A DNA stretch of 64,000 bases from Phycisphaerales bacterium (GTDB lineage Bacteria > Planctomycetota > Phycisphaerae > Phycisphaerales > UBA1924): positions 248,001 to 312,000 of the forward strand of contig RECY01000026.1 of the NCBI GenBank assembly GCA_007693785.1, in the 5' to 3' direction. How positions within the stretch are numbered: position 1 is the stretch's first letter; each line of letters opens with the position of its first letter. Of the stretch, positions 9,612 to 17,800 are shown piece after piece. Under the pieces are notes generated by a model. The model did no database searches. It worked only from the letters and a program-made list of their open reading frames with translations, and was not told the DNA's origin. The position numbers and the translations under genes were made by a program.

Positions 9612-10393
9612 AGCCAGCACACAAACCGATCACGGGCGTCGCCGCGTCGTACCTCGCGGCGATCGCGCTCGCCGCGGGCGCGGGCGTCCAGACGCGCGCC
9701 GACGACACGCCGCCGCCCGCGCCGCCCCCACCCGAAGCCGAGCCCACGCCCAGCGAGCCGAGCCCTGCCGAGCCGAGCCCGTCACCCGAGCCGACGCCGC
9801 CGCCCGCGCCGCTCCCCTCCCTGGACGATTTGCTCGATCTCCCGCGTTCGTCCCCGCCGCCGGAGGAGGGCGACGCGCCCGGGCCCGCGACTGACGAGCT
9901 GCAGCGCGATCTCGAGCGTCGCCTCGCGGGCGAGGAGATCAGCGACCGTTTCGCGCAGGCGGTCGATTTCATGTCCCGCTCGGCCGACCGCCTCCGCACG
10001 CGCGACGTCGGGCTCACGACCCAGCGTCTCCAGCAGGACGCGCTCGACCGCCTCGACTGGCTGATCGAGAACGCCGACCGCCAGCAGTCCGACAGCCAGT
10101 CCAGCTCGAGCTCGTCGCAGGACGACCCGCAGCAAAGCCAGCAGCCCGCGCAGCCGCAGCCCGCGCAGAGCTCGCAAGAAGCCGAGGGCGAGGGCGAGAC
10201 CGAGTCCAGCCCCCCGGGCGCGCGCGACGGCGAGCTGAACCCGTTGCGCGCCGCGGCCGAAGCCGCATGGGGGGCGCTCCCCGAGCGCGTCCGCGAGTCC
10301 CTGCTTCAGGGCTCGGGCGACGAGTTCAGCGAGATGTACCGCGCGATGACCGAGCGTTACTACCGTCGGCTCGCCGAGGAGGGCGGCTCATGA
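9608..10393 (+). CDS. Exported Pro/Glu-rich protein of unknown function
   Basis: A 261-residue protein that I do not recognise. The start is a TTG overlapping the previous stop by four bases, which keeps it translationally coupled. The N-terminus has a signal-peptide-like hydrophobic stretch (AASYLAAIALAAGAGVQ) followed by a Pro/Glu/Ser-rich linker (residues about 35-75), a helical segment with charged heptads (about 95-160), a Gln/Ser-rich tract (SDSQSSSSSSQDDPQQ) and a conserved-looking C-terminus (WGALPERVRESLLQGSGDEF). That tail resembles the ends of planctomycete proteins encoded beside DUF4175-like genes. It is probably a periplasmic partner of the preceding membrane protein (inference). 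Confidence 0.65.
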   Translation: MKPAHKPITGVAASYLAAIALAAGAGVQTRADDTPPPAPPPPEAEPTPSEPSPAEPSPSPEPTPPPAPLPSLDDLLDLPRSSPPPEEGDAPGPATDELQRDLERRLAGEEISDRFAQAVDFMSRSADRLRTRDVGLTTQRLQQDALDRLDWLIENADRQQSDSQSSSSSSQDDPQQSQQPAQPQPAQSSQEAEGEGETESSPPGARDGELNPLRAAAEAAWGALPERVRESLLQGSGDEFSEMYRAMTERYYRRLAEEGGS

Positions 10394-11487
10394 CCCCCAA
10401 TCGCAATCGCAACCGCAACCGCGCCCTCGCGGCGATCGGCGCGTGGGCCGCCGCCGCGGGCCTCGCGACCGCGCAGGACGGCCTCGGCGCGACCAGCGCC
10501 CCCGCGCGAGGCGCGCAGAACGCCGCGCTCGAGGGCGAGCTCAACCCCGCGGTCGATGCCGCCGTCCTGCAAGGGCTCGAGTGGCTCGCGCAGCAGCAGC
10601 AGGCGGACGGGAGCTTCGGCGAAGGGCGGTACGACCGCAACGTCGCGGTGACCTCGCTCGCGTGCCTCGCGTTCATGGCCGACGGCAGCACCGCCGATCG
10701 CGGGCCCTACGCGACGCAGGTGCGCCGCGGTCTGGAGTTCGTGCTGGAGCAGTCGGCCGAGAACGGGCTCCTCGCCGCCGAGGCCGCCAACGGGCCCATG
10801 TACGGGCACGGGTTCGCCGCGTTGTTCCTGGGCGAGATCTACGGCATGACCGCGGGCGGCGCCGACACGCGCCTCGCCGATCGGACCTACGACGCGCTCG
10901 TCCGCGCCGTCCGCCTCATCGAGCGCTCGCAGAACGACGAGGGCGGGTGGCGCTACAACCCCGTGCCCTACGACGCCGACGTGAGCGTCACGATCTGCCA
11001 GATCATGGCGCTCCGCTCGGCGCGCAACGCGGGGATCGAGGTCGACTCGCGCGTCATTGATCGCGCGGTCGAGTATGTCACCAATTGCCAGAACCCCGAC
11101 GGCGGGTTCCGATACCAGATGTCGATGGGCGGGAGCGCCTGGCCCCGATCGGCCGCGGGCGTCGCGACTTATTTTTATGCCGGGATCTACGACGACCCGC
11201 GCATCGACCGCGGCGTCGACTACCTCATGCGCACCGCGATGCCCAACACCGGGCGCGCCAGCCGGGCGCACTACTTTTACGGGCACTATTACGCCGTGCA
11301 GGCGATGTACCTCGCCGGCGGGACCGCCTGGAGCGAGTGGTGGCCCGCCGTCCGCGCCGAACTGCTCGACCTCCAGAACAACGACGGCTCATGGGACGAC
11401 CGCAGCGTCGGGCGCAGTTATGGGACGGCGATGGCCCTCATCGTGCTCCAGATGCCCAAACGCTACTTGCCGATCTTCCAGAAATGA
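10390..11487 (+). CDS. Exported alpha/alpha-toroid (prenyltransferase/squalene-oxidase-repeat) protein
   Basis: A 365-residue protein with an N-terminal signal-like segment (ALAAIGAWAAAAGLATAQ) and repeats of the terpenoid cyclase/protein prenyltransferase toroid: GLEWLAQQQQADGSFGEGRYD, SQNDEGGWRYNPVPYDADVSV (split across residues 170-200), NCQNPDGGFRY and LQNNDGSWDDRSVGRSYGTAM. The QW-like 'DGSF/DGSW/EGGW' signatures define the fold. The squalene-cyclase catalytic DXDD motif is not evident; a 'DAD' in the third repeat is the nearest match, so enzymatic activity is doubtful. ATG 10390 overlaps the previous stop as ATGA. Such exported toroid proteins are abundant in planctomycetes, with unknown role. 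Confidence 0.75.
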   Translation: MTPNRNRNRNRALAAIGAWAAAAGLATAQDGLGATSAPARGAQNAALEGELNPAVDAAVLQGLEWLAQQQQADGSFGEGRYDRNVAVTSLACLAFMADGSTADRGPYATQVRRGLEFVLEQSAENGLLAAEAANGPMYGHGFAALFLGEIYGMTAGGADTRLADRTYDALVRAVRLIERSQNDEGGWRYNPVPYDADVSVTICQIMALRSARNAGIEVDSRVIDRAVEYVTNCQNPDGGFRYQMSMGGSAWPRSAAGVATYFYAGIYDDPRIDRGVDYLMRTAMPNTGRASRAHYFYGHYYAVQAMYLAGGTAWSEWWPAVRAELLDLQNNDGSWDDRSVGRSYGTAMALIVLQMPKRYLPIFQK

Positions 11488-11672
11488 CACGACCGCCCCG
11501 AGAGTTGTCCCCGACCCCCCGCGCCCGCTGCGGAGCCCCGCCCGCGCGGGCCGATATCAGCACGGACACGCACGCCGCCCACACCCCTCGCGACGCGAAC
11601 TCGCCGATCGGGGAAGCAACCGGACGCGGGGCGCGTTCAGCGCCACGGGGCGACCGGGAGCGAGAGGCCCAC

Positions 11673-13067
11673 ATGCCAACACCACGCACGAGCCCGAAGA
11701 CCGCGCGCCCCCCGAGCGGGAGCCGCCGCGCGACCCGAGCCGCCGGCGCGCGAGCGCCGAGCGCGATGCTCGTGCGCACCCTCGCGGGCCTGGCGATGCT
11801 CGGCGCGTGCCTCACGCCCGCGACCGCGCAGGAGCGCCGCGCCCCGGCGTTGCAGCCCGAACGCGTGCTCATCGACCGCTCGCTGCGCGAGCGCGTGGTC
11901 GTGCTCGAGTCGATCGACGACCAGCGTGTCCGCTTCACCGATCGCGACGGGCTCACGCGATCGCTCCCGATCGATGACGTGTTCGCGCTGCTCACGCTGC
12001 GCCCGGCCCCGCTCGCGAGCGAGAGCGCCCCGCACGCCGGCGCGCCCTCCGCCGCGCTGGAGCGCGCGCACGCCGAGGGGCGTGTCCGGCTCCGCACCGG
12101 CGAGAGCCTCCCGGGCGCGCTGCTCGGGCTGGATCCCGCCGACCGCGCCGGCGCGGGGGAGGCGCCCGTGCGATGGCTCGCGCCCGCCGTCGGCGAGGTC
12201 CGCATCGCGATCGACGACATCGAGCGACTCACCCTCCGCGAGGGCCTCCACGAAGACGCTGAGACCGACCCCTTCGCCGACACCGTCGTGCTCACCAACG
12301 GCGACACGCTCCGCGGCTTCATCGAGTCCCTGGGCGACACGGTCGCCCTCGACACCGACCGCGGCATGATCGAGCTCGAGCAGGCGAGCGTCGCGTTCGT
12401 CCGCTTCGCCGAAGCCCCCGCCCCGCCCCGCCCGCGCCACATGCTCGCGCTCGAGGGCGGCGTCGTCCTCGCCGCCCGCGCGACCCGCGCGAGCGAGCCC
12501 GGCGAGCTCCGCCTCGCGCTGGCGCGGGGCGAGGTGGCGGGCGAGCCCGCCGAGCCGAGCGAGGGCGACAGCATCTCGGAGATCACGGTCCCGTTCAGCG
12601 CGATCGAGGCCGTGCGTTTTCACGCGCGCGAGCTGGTGCCGCTCGCGAGCCTGGAGCCCGAGCGTGTCGAGCCCGTCGGCGACCGGGCCCACACGGACCC
12701 GCCGCGCCCCCCGCTCGCGCGCCCGCTCGGCTTGGACGACCTCGCCTTCGACGGCCCGCTCGCGTCGACGTGGATCATCCCCGCCGGGGCCGACGCGTTC
12801 GCGACCACCGCCCTCCTGCCCGAACGCTGGCGCGTCTGGGGCGACTGCACGCTGACAGTCACGATCACGATCCCCGGCGAGGCCCCGCGCGAGCTCGCCC
12901 GCGTCCGCCTGCGCGAGCGCGAGCCGGAGCACCGCCTCCGCTTCGACCTGCCCGATCCCGACGTGGAACGACGCCGCCTCACCCTCCGCCTCGAGCCCGG
13001 CCCCCGCGGCCCGATCCAGAATCGTGTCACGCTCGAGCGCCCCGTCTTCCGCCTCCGCGCCGAATAA
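11673..13067 (+). CDS. Exported protein with repeated 'NGDTLRG'-type beta units
   Basis: A 464-residue protein of unknown function. The chosen ATG has GAGAGG about 7 bases upstream; an internal ATG at 11766 would give a compact signal peptide (MLVRTLAGLAMLGACLTPATAQ). The mature part has repeated short beta motifs (VRLRTGESLPGALLGL, VVLTNGDTLRGFIESLGD, LALEGGVVLAARATRA) alternating with acidic turns, a pattern common in planctomycete surface or periplasmic proteins, and a C-terminal beta domain (residues about 350-464). It closes the four-gene run after a gap of 185 bases. Function cannot be assigned. Confidence 0.6.
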   Translation: MPTPRTSPKTARPPSGSRRATRAAGARAPSAMLVRTLAGLAMLGACLTPATAQERRAPALQPERVLIDRSLRERVVVLESIDDQRVRFTDRDGLTRSLPIDDVFALLTLRPAPLASESAPHAGAPSAALERAHAEGRVRLRTGESLPGALLGLDPADRAGAGEAPVRWLAPAVGEVRIAIDDIERLTLREGLHEDAETDPFADTVVLTNGDTLRGFIESLGDTVALDTDRGMIELEQASVAFVRFAEAPAPPRPRHMLALEGGVVLAARATRASEPGELRLALARGEVAGEPAEPSEGDSISEITVPFSAIEAVRFHARELVPLASLEPERVEPVGDRAHTDPPRPPLARPLGLDDLAFDGPLASTWIIPAGADAFATTALLPERWRVWGDCTLTVTITIPGEAPRELARVRLREREPEHRLRFDLPDPDVERRRLTLRLEPGPRGPIQNRVTLERPVFRLRAE

Positions 13068-13077
13068 ACCCCGCGGC

Positions 13078-14265
13078 TCACCGCAGCTTCACCAGCACCA
13101 GCCCGATCACCACGCACAACACCGCGACGATCCACAGGCGGCTCACCACCTGGCTCTCCTGCCAACCGCCCATGTGCAGGTGGTGGTGAAACGGCGCCAC
13201 GCGGAAGATCCGACGCCCCGTCCCCGTCCGGATCCGCGTGTACTTGAACCACCCCACCTGCATCACCACGCTCGCGATCTCCAGCAGGAACACCCCGCAC
13301 ATCACCAGCACGACGAACTCCTGACGCGTCACCACCGCGATGTAGCCCAGGATCCCCCCGAGGCTCAGCGAGCCCGTGTCCCCCATGAACACCTGCGCCG
13401 GCGCGCAGTTCCACCACAAAAAACCAAGGCACGCGCCCACGATCGCCGCCAGCACCACGCCCAGCTCCCCCGCCCCCGGCACGTGCGGCACCAGCAACTC
13501 CTGCGCCCACCGCAGGTCCCCCGCCACGAACGCCAGAATCAGCAACCCCAGCGCCGCCGCCACCATCGTCCCGCTCGCCAGCCCGTCCATCCCGTCGGTG
13601 ATGTTCACCGCGTTGCTCAGCCCCGCGACCATCAGCGTCATGATCAACACGAACACCGGCAGCGAGAGATACACCAGCCCCTCCGCGATCACCCCGCCCT
13701 TGTTCTCGTACGTCTTCTGGAACGGCACGTTGAGCACGTGCTGCAGGTCACGCGCGCCCTCGGTCGCGCCGTGCCGGTACGCGAAATAGCCGACCAGCAC
13801 GCCCACCCCGAGCTGGAAGACGAGCTTCTCCCACGCGTACAGCCCCTGGCGCGAGCCCGCGCCCCGGCGCGCCGCGGTCAGCTTCAGGAAATCATCCATG
13901 CCCCCCAGCGCCGCGAGCCAGACCAGCACGACCACGCCGAGCTGCACATAAAACTGGCGCACGTCCGCCAGCAGCAGCGTCGCAATCAGGATCGCCGACA
14001 CGATCAACACGCCGCCCATCGTCGGGATGTTGCTCTTGCCCGCCGCCACCGCGCGCAACGCCTCAGCGTCAGTGATCCCCGAATCCCCCACCTTCATCGA
14101 CACCAGCCACCGGATCACGCGGCGCCCGCAGAGCACCACCGCCGCGAACGCGACACCGAGCGCCCCGAGCGCGCGCACCTCCAGCTGGTCCAGCACCGCC
14201 AGCGGCCACACCAGCCCGCGGTCGAACAACCACTCCCGCAGAATGTCATACAGCACATACAACAT
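13078..14265 (-). CDS. mraY: Phospho-N-acetylmuramoyl-pentapeptide-transferase
   Basis: A 395-residue polytopic membrane enzyme that transfers phospho-MurNAc-pentapeptide from UDP to undecaprenyl phosphate, making lipid I. Signatures visible are the catalytic loop NAVNITDGMDGLASG, the GDTGSLSLGG motif and the HHHLHMGG loop near the C-terminus. About ten hydrophobic segments can be traced. It is downstream of murF and murE in the same direction, separated from murF by 83 bases that contain a hairpin repeat. The stop nearly abuts the convergent exported-protein gene, only 10 bases away. Confidence 0.95.
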   Translation of the reverse strand: MLYVLYDILREWLFDRGLVWPLAVLDQLEVRALGALGVAFAAVVLCGRRVIRWLVSMKVGDSGITDAEALRAVAAGKSNIPTMGGVLIVSAILIATLLLADVRQFYVQLGVVVLVWLAALGGMDDFLKLTAARRGAGSRQGLYAWEKLVFQLGVGVLVGYFAYRHGATEGARDLQHVLNVPFQKTYENKGGVIAEGLVYLSLPVFVLIMTLMVAGLSNAVNITDGMDGLASGTMVAAALGLLILAFVAGDLRWAQELLVPHVPGAGELGVVLAAIVGACLGFLWWNCAPAQVFMGDTGSLSLGGILGYIAVVTRQEFVVLVMCGVFLLEIASVVMQVGWFKYTRIRTGTGRRIFRVAPFHHHLHMGGWQESQVVSRLWIVAVLCVVIGLVLVKLR

Positions 14266-14293
14266 GCCCGAACACCGCGCTCCTCACAAACCA

Positions 14294-14320
14294 CCGTGGC
14301 ACGGGCGTCCCGCCCGTGCG
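14294..14320. repeat. Hairpin repeat family D, copy 1
   Basis: A 9-bp perfect stem (GCACGGGCG) with a TCC loop, framed by CCGTG on the left. It sits between murF and mraY. Near-identical copies are at 19005-19031 and 24928-24954. Its chance translation contains the 'HGRDARA/GRPARA' string often seen in spurious planctomycete ORFs. Confidence 0.8.
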
Positions 14321-14348
14321 AAGAACACCCTCAATCGCTCAATCCAAC

Positions 14349-15812
14349 TCAGCCGCCCACCCGCTCCCCGATCGCCCGCACCACCCGCTCCAGCCCGATC
14401 CCGCGCGAGGCCTTGACAAGCACGACGTCGCCCGGGCGCACGAGCGCGCCCGCCTCGACGCACGCCGCGTCGCTCGGGCGTCCGCGGCTCTCCGCCTCCA
14501 GCGCCGTCGCCGCCCCCCCGAGCCCGCACCCAGCCACGCCCATCGCCGGGAGCTTGCCCAGCGTGATCAGCGCGTCGCACGCCATGTGTTCGCGGATCCA
14601 CGCCCCGATCGCCGCGTGCTCCTCGGGCGCGCTCCCGCCCAGTTCGAGCATCTCGCCGAGGATCGCGACCCGTCGCCCGCCGGGCGCGGGCTCGATCGCG
14701 GCGAGCGTCTCGAGGGCCCCGCGAACGGAATCGGGGTGCGCGTTATAGGCGTCGTGCAGGACGCGGACGCCGCCGATCTCGACCCGCTCGAGGCGCATCG
14801 GCGCGCCCCCCGCGGAGCGCAGCCCGTCCGCCGCGAGCGTTTCATCGAGCCCGAGCGCGCGCACGACGCCGATCGCCGCCGCCGCATTGTGCGCATTGTG
14901 CGCGCCCACCATCGGGAGTTGCACGCGCCGCCCCGCGATCACCGCGCCCACGCCGTCCCACGATTGCTCGATCGCTTCCACGCGCACGTCGGCCGCGGGC
15001 GTCGCCCCGAACCGCACCCGTCGCCACGCCCCCTCACGGAGTTCGGGGACGCCTTCCAGCAGCGGCTCCGCGTCCGGCAGAACGAGCGTCCCGCGCTCGC
15101 CCATGCCGCGCGTGATCGCCGCCGCCTCGCGCGCGACACCTTCCATGGAGCCGAGCCCTTCCAGGTGCTCGCGCCCGAGGCTGGTGATGACCGCGACGTC
15201 GGGGCGGACGATTGCCGCGAGCGCCGCCGTCTCGCCGACCTCGCTCGTCCCGACCTCGCACACGACATACCCGTCCTCCAGGCGAGCCGCGAGGAGCGTG
15301 ACCGCGACGCCGAGGTGGTTGTTGAACGACCGCGGCGCGTGCGTGCCGACGCGCTGCGGGCGCAGCGCCGCGTCGATGAGGCGCACGGTCGTGGTCTTCC
15401 CGGCCGACCCCGCGACCGCGACGACCGCCGTCCCGCGCAGCCGCTCGCGGTGCGCGCGCGCCCACGCCCCGAGCGCCGCCGCCCCGTCGTCGACCACCAG
15501 CACGCCGAAGCCCGGCGGGAGCGAGTCGAGGTCCCCGCACGCCGCCCCGTCTTCCACGACCGCGAACGCGCCGCCGGCGCTCGCGACCTGCATCAAAAAC
15601 CGGTGCCCGTCCGTGCGCTCGCCGCGCAGTGCGACAAACGCGTCGCCCACCTCGACCTCGCGCGAATCGATCCGAACCGCCCGTGCCGCGTGCGCCGCCT
15701 CGCGCACCCACCGCCCACCGACGGCCCGCGCCACAAACGCCGCCTCGTGCCAGCCGGCCGAGCGATCCGTCGCATGCAACAACGCCGAACTGTCGCGATC
15801 GCCCCCGCTCAC
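14349..15812 (-). CDS. murF: UDP-N-acetylmuramoyl-tripeptide--D-alanyl-D-alanine ligase
   Basis: A 487-residue Mur ligase that adds D-Ala-D-Ala to the UDP-MurNAc-tripeptide in the cytoplasm. The ATP-binding loop GSAGKTTT is near residue 140, and the Mur-ligase motifs GREHLEGLGS, HNAHNAAAAIG and DAYNAHPDS follow in the family order. The start is a GTG at 15812 whose first four bases (GTGA) overlap the murE stop, so an upstream in-frame extension inside murE is rejected. The protein has the normal length for MurF. It forms an operon with murE upstream and mraY downstream. Confidence 0.93.
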   Translation of the reverse strand: MSGGDRDSSALLHATDRSAGWHEAAFVARAVGGRWVREAAHAARAVRIDSREVEVGDAFVALRGERTDGHRFLMQVASAGGAFAVVEDGAACGDLDSLPPGFGVLVVDDGAAALGAWARAHRERLRGTAVVAVAGSAGKTTTVRLIDAALRPQRVGTHAPRSFNNHLGVAVTLLAARLEDGYVVCEVGTSEVGETAALAAIVRPDVAVITSLGREHLEGLGSMEGVAREAAAITRGMGERGTLVLPDAEPLLEGVPELREGAWRRVRFGATPAADVRVEAIEQSWDGVGAVIAGRRVQLPMVGAHNAHNAAAAIGVVRALGLDETLAADGLRSAGGAPMRLERVEIGGVRVLHDAYNAHPDSVRGALETLAAIEPAPGGRRVAILGEMLELGGSAPEEHAAIGAWIREHMACDALITLGKLPAMGVAGCGLGGAATALEAESRGRPSDAACVEAGALVRPGDVVLVKASRGIGLERVVRAIGERVGG

Positions 15813-17458
15813 GTCGCGCGCGCCCGTGCCGCGTCGGGTGCCGCTGACTTCACGCCCTTCGCCCGCGCCGCCAGCACCTCGCGCGCCACCGCCCGGTCGT
15901 CGAACGGGCGGTGCGTCACCCCGCCGCGACCGTCGGGGAGGATCTGGGTCCGCTCGTGCCCCTTTCCCGCGATGACGACCACGTCGCACGCCCCAGCCGA
16001 CCGCACCGCGTGCTCAATCGCCCGCTCCCGATCCGCGTGCACGTGCGCCCGCGCGCGAGCGTCCGCGGGCATTCCGCTCAGCACCGCGTCGATGATCGCC
16101 CCGGGCTGCTCGGTCCGCGGGTTGTCGCTCGTGACGACGACCTCGTCCGCGAGCTCCGCAGCCGCCGCCCCCATCCGCGGGCGCTTGCTCCGGTCCCGGT
16201 CCCCACCGCACCCGAAGACGACCCACAGCCTCGATGGCCCGCCCACGGAAGGCGAACGCGAAGCCATCCCTGTGCGCACGCTCGCGAGCGTGCGGCGCAG
16301 CGCGTCGTCGGTGTGCGCAAAATCTACAAACACCAGCGGCCCGCCTTCCCCCGTCGCCCCCGGCACGCACACCCGCTCCAGCCGACCGGCCGCCGGTCGC
16401 AAACGCGGAAGCGCCACCGCCAGGTCCTCCGCGTGCAGCCCCAGCTCGTGAGCCGCGCAGCACGCCTGCAGCAGGTTCATCGCGTTGTGCGCCCCCACCA
16501 GCGGCGTCCGAGCCGTCACCACGCCCCAGGGCCCCGCAAGACGCACCCGCAACCCTTCCAGCCCCTCCGAAAGCACCCGCACGCTCGCCGTGCGCACACC
16601 GGGCAGCTCCGGCGCGTCCGAAGCCGTGCAACGGAGCACGCGCGCCCTGCAGTCCCGCACCATGCGGGCACAGGCCTCGTCGTCCGCATTGACCACCGCG
16701 AGCGCCCCGGGCTCAAGCCGCTCAAAAAGCTCGGCCTTCGCGCCCGCGTACGCCGCCATGCTCCCGTGGTAGTCCTGATGATCCCCCGACAGGTTCGTGA
16801 ACACCCCGACGCGGAACCGCACCCCCGACGCCCGGTGCTGCGTCAGCCCGTGGCTCGACACCTCCACCGCCGCCGCTCGGCACCCCGCCTCGACCATGAT
16901 CGCCAGCGTGCGGCTCAGCTCGATCGCCGGCGGCGTCGTCAGCACCGCCGGTGCGACGCCCACGCCGTCGTCCACTTCCACACCACCGATCAGCCCGCAC
17001 CGCACCCCGCCCGAACGCATGAGCTGGCGCACCAGGTGCGTCACCGTCGTCTTCCCATTCGTCCCGGTGACGCCCACCACGCCCAGCTTGCTCGAGGGCT
17101 GCCCATAGAAACGCTCGGCCAGCAGCGCCCCGGCAAGCTGCGGCTCCGGCGCGACGCACAGCGCGATCGGCCAAGGCCCGCGCGCGTGCGCACCCCCCGC
17201 CTCCGCGCCGATCAGCACCGCCGCCGCCCCGCCCTCGATCGCCTCGGCGATGTACGACGCCCCGTCGTCCACCAGCCCCGCCCGGGCCACGAACAGCGAG
17301 CCCGGCACCACCGTCCGCGAGTCCTCCGTCAGGTCGCACACGCGCACGCCGACGTCCCCCGACACCAGCCGGACGCCGAGGCCCGAGATCAACTCGCCCA
17401 GTCGCACAGTTTGGCCTTCCCTACACCCAGCAGGAGACGGCACGCCCCCGCTCAGCAT
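15809..17458 (-). CDS. murE: UDP-MurNAc-tripeptide ligase, meso-diaminopimelate type
   Basis: A 549-residue Mur ligase. The N-terminal UDP-MurNAc domain contains DSRTVVPGSLFVA, the ATP loop GTNGKTTV lies near residue 145, and the C-terminal domain carries TSDNPRTE; the DNPR motif is the marker of enzymes that add meso-diaminopimelate rather than lysine. ATG 17458 is chosen because it gives a normal N-terminus (MLSGGVPSPAGCREG then RLGELISGLG); there is a G-rich stretch upstream. The length is a little above the usual 480-510 residues. It is the first gene of murE-murF-mraY, and a block of hairpin repeats lies upstream. Confidence 0.92.
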   Translation of the reverse strand: MLSGGVPSPAGCREGQTVRLGELISGLGVRLVSGDVGVRVCDLTEDSRTVVPGSLFVARAGLVDDGASYIAEAIEGGAAAVLIGAEAGGAHARGPWPIALCVAPEPQLAGALLAERFYGQPSSKLGVVGVTGTNGKTTVTHLVRQLMRSGGVRCGLIGGVEVDDGVGVAPAVLTTPPAIELSRTLAIMVEAGCRAAAVEVSSHGLTQHRASGVRFRVGVFTNLSGDHQDYHGSMAAYAGAKAELFERLEPGALAVVNADDEACARMVRDCRARVLRCTASDAPELPGVRTASVRVLSEGLEGLRVRLAGPWGVVTARTPLVGAHNAMNLLQACCAAHELGLHAEDLAVALPRLRPAAGRLERVCVPGATGEGGPLVFVDFAHTDDALRRTLASVRTGMASRSPSVGGPSRLWVVFGCGGDRDRSKRPRMGAAAAELADEVVVTSDNPRTEQPGAIIDAVLSGMPADARARAHVHADRERAIEHAVRSAGACDVVVIAGKGHERTQILPDGRGGVTHRPFDDRAVAREVLAARAKGVKSAAPDAARARAT

Positions 17459-17514
17459 ATCGACCGCCCCACCCCCCGCGCACCAAAGACCGCCGAACCC
17501 CAGCACACCCTCCG

Positions 17515-17550
17515 GTGCCACGGTTTGGATTCCGATCCAAACCGTGCTCC
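17515..17550. repeat. Hairpin repeat family C, copy 1
   Basis: GTGCCACGG opens a 12-bp perfect stem (CACGGTTTGGAT) with a TCCG loop, closed by CCGTGCTCC. Copies are at 19737-19772 and 21736-21771. As RNA the loop would be a UNCG-type tetraloop. Confidence 0.8.
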
Positions 17551-17587
17551 CCAATCTTCTCTCCCTCTCCTTACGCTCTCTCCCCCT

Positions 17588-17620
17588 GTGCCACTGACCT
17601 TGCCGCAAGGTCAGTGCTCC
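17588..17620. repeat. Hairpin repeat family A, copy 1
   Basis: GTGC followed by an 11-bp perfect stem (CACTGACCTTG) with loop CCG and the closing flank GCTCC. It is the first of nine family A copies in the window and shares the GTGCCAC...GTGCTCC frame with family C. Confidence 0.8.
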
Positions 17621-17652
17621 CCTTCCTCCCAAACCTCTCTCCTTCCCCTCCG

Positions 17653-17783
17653 GTGCCCCGGAAACGCGGAGCCGCCGCGGCGCAGCTTTTCCGGGCTCCC
17701 CACCTCCATCTCTTTAAGCACCGTCCGCCCCCGATCATGGAAAAGCTCCGCCAGGCTCAGAAGCCCGGCTCCGCGTTTCCATG
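17653..17783. repeat. Hairpin repeat family E (two hairpins), copy 1
   Basis: The first hairpin opens with GTGCCCCGGAAA and closes with TTTTCCGGGCTCC (17653-17699). The second pairs CATGGAAA with TTTCCATG around GC-rich inner arms (17736-17783). The same two-hairpin unit recurs at 21583-21713. The unit is followed by CCAGACCAACATCC, which runs directly into the queA stop codon. Confidence 0.75.
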
Positions 17784-17800
17784 CCACCAGACCAACATCC

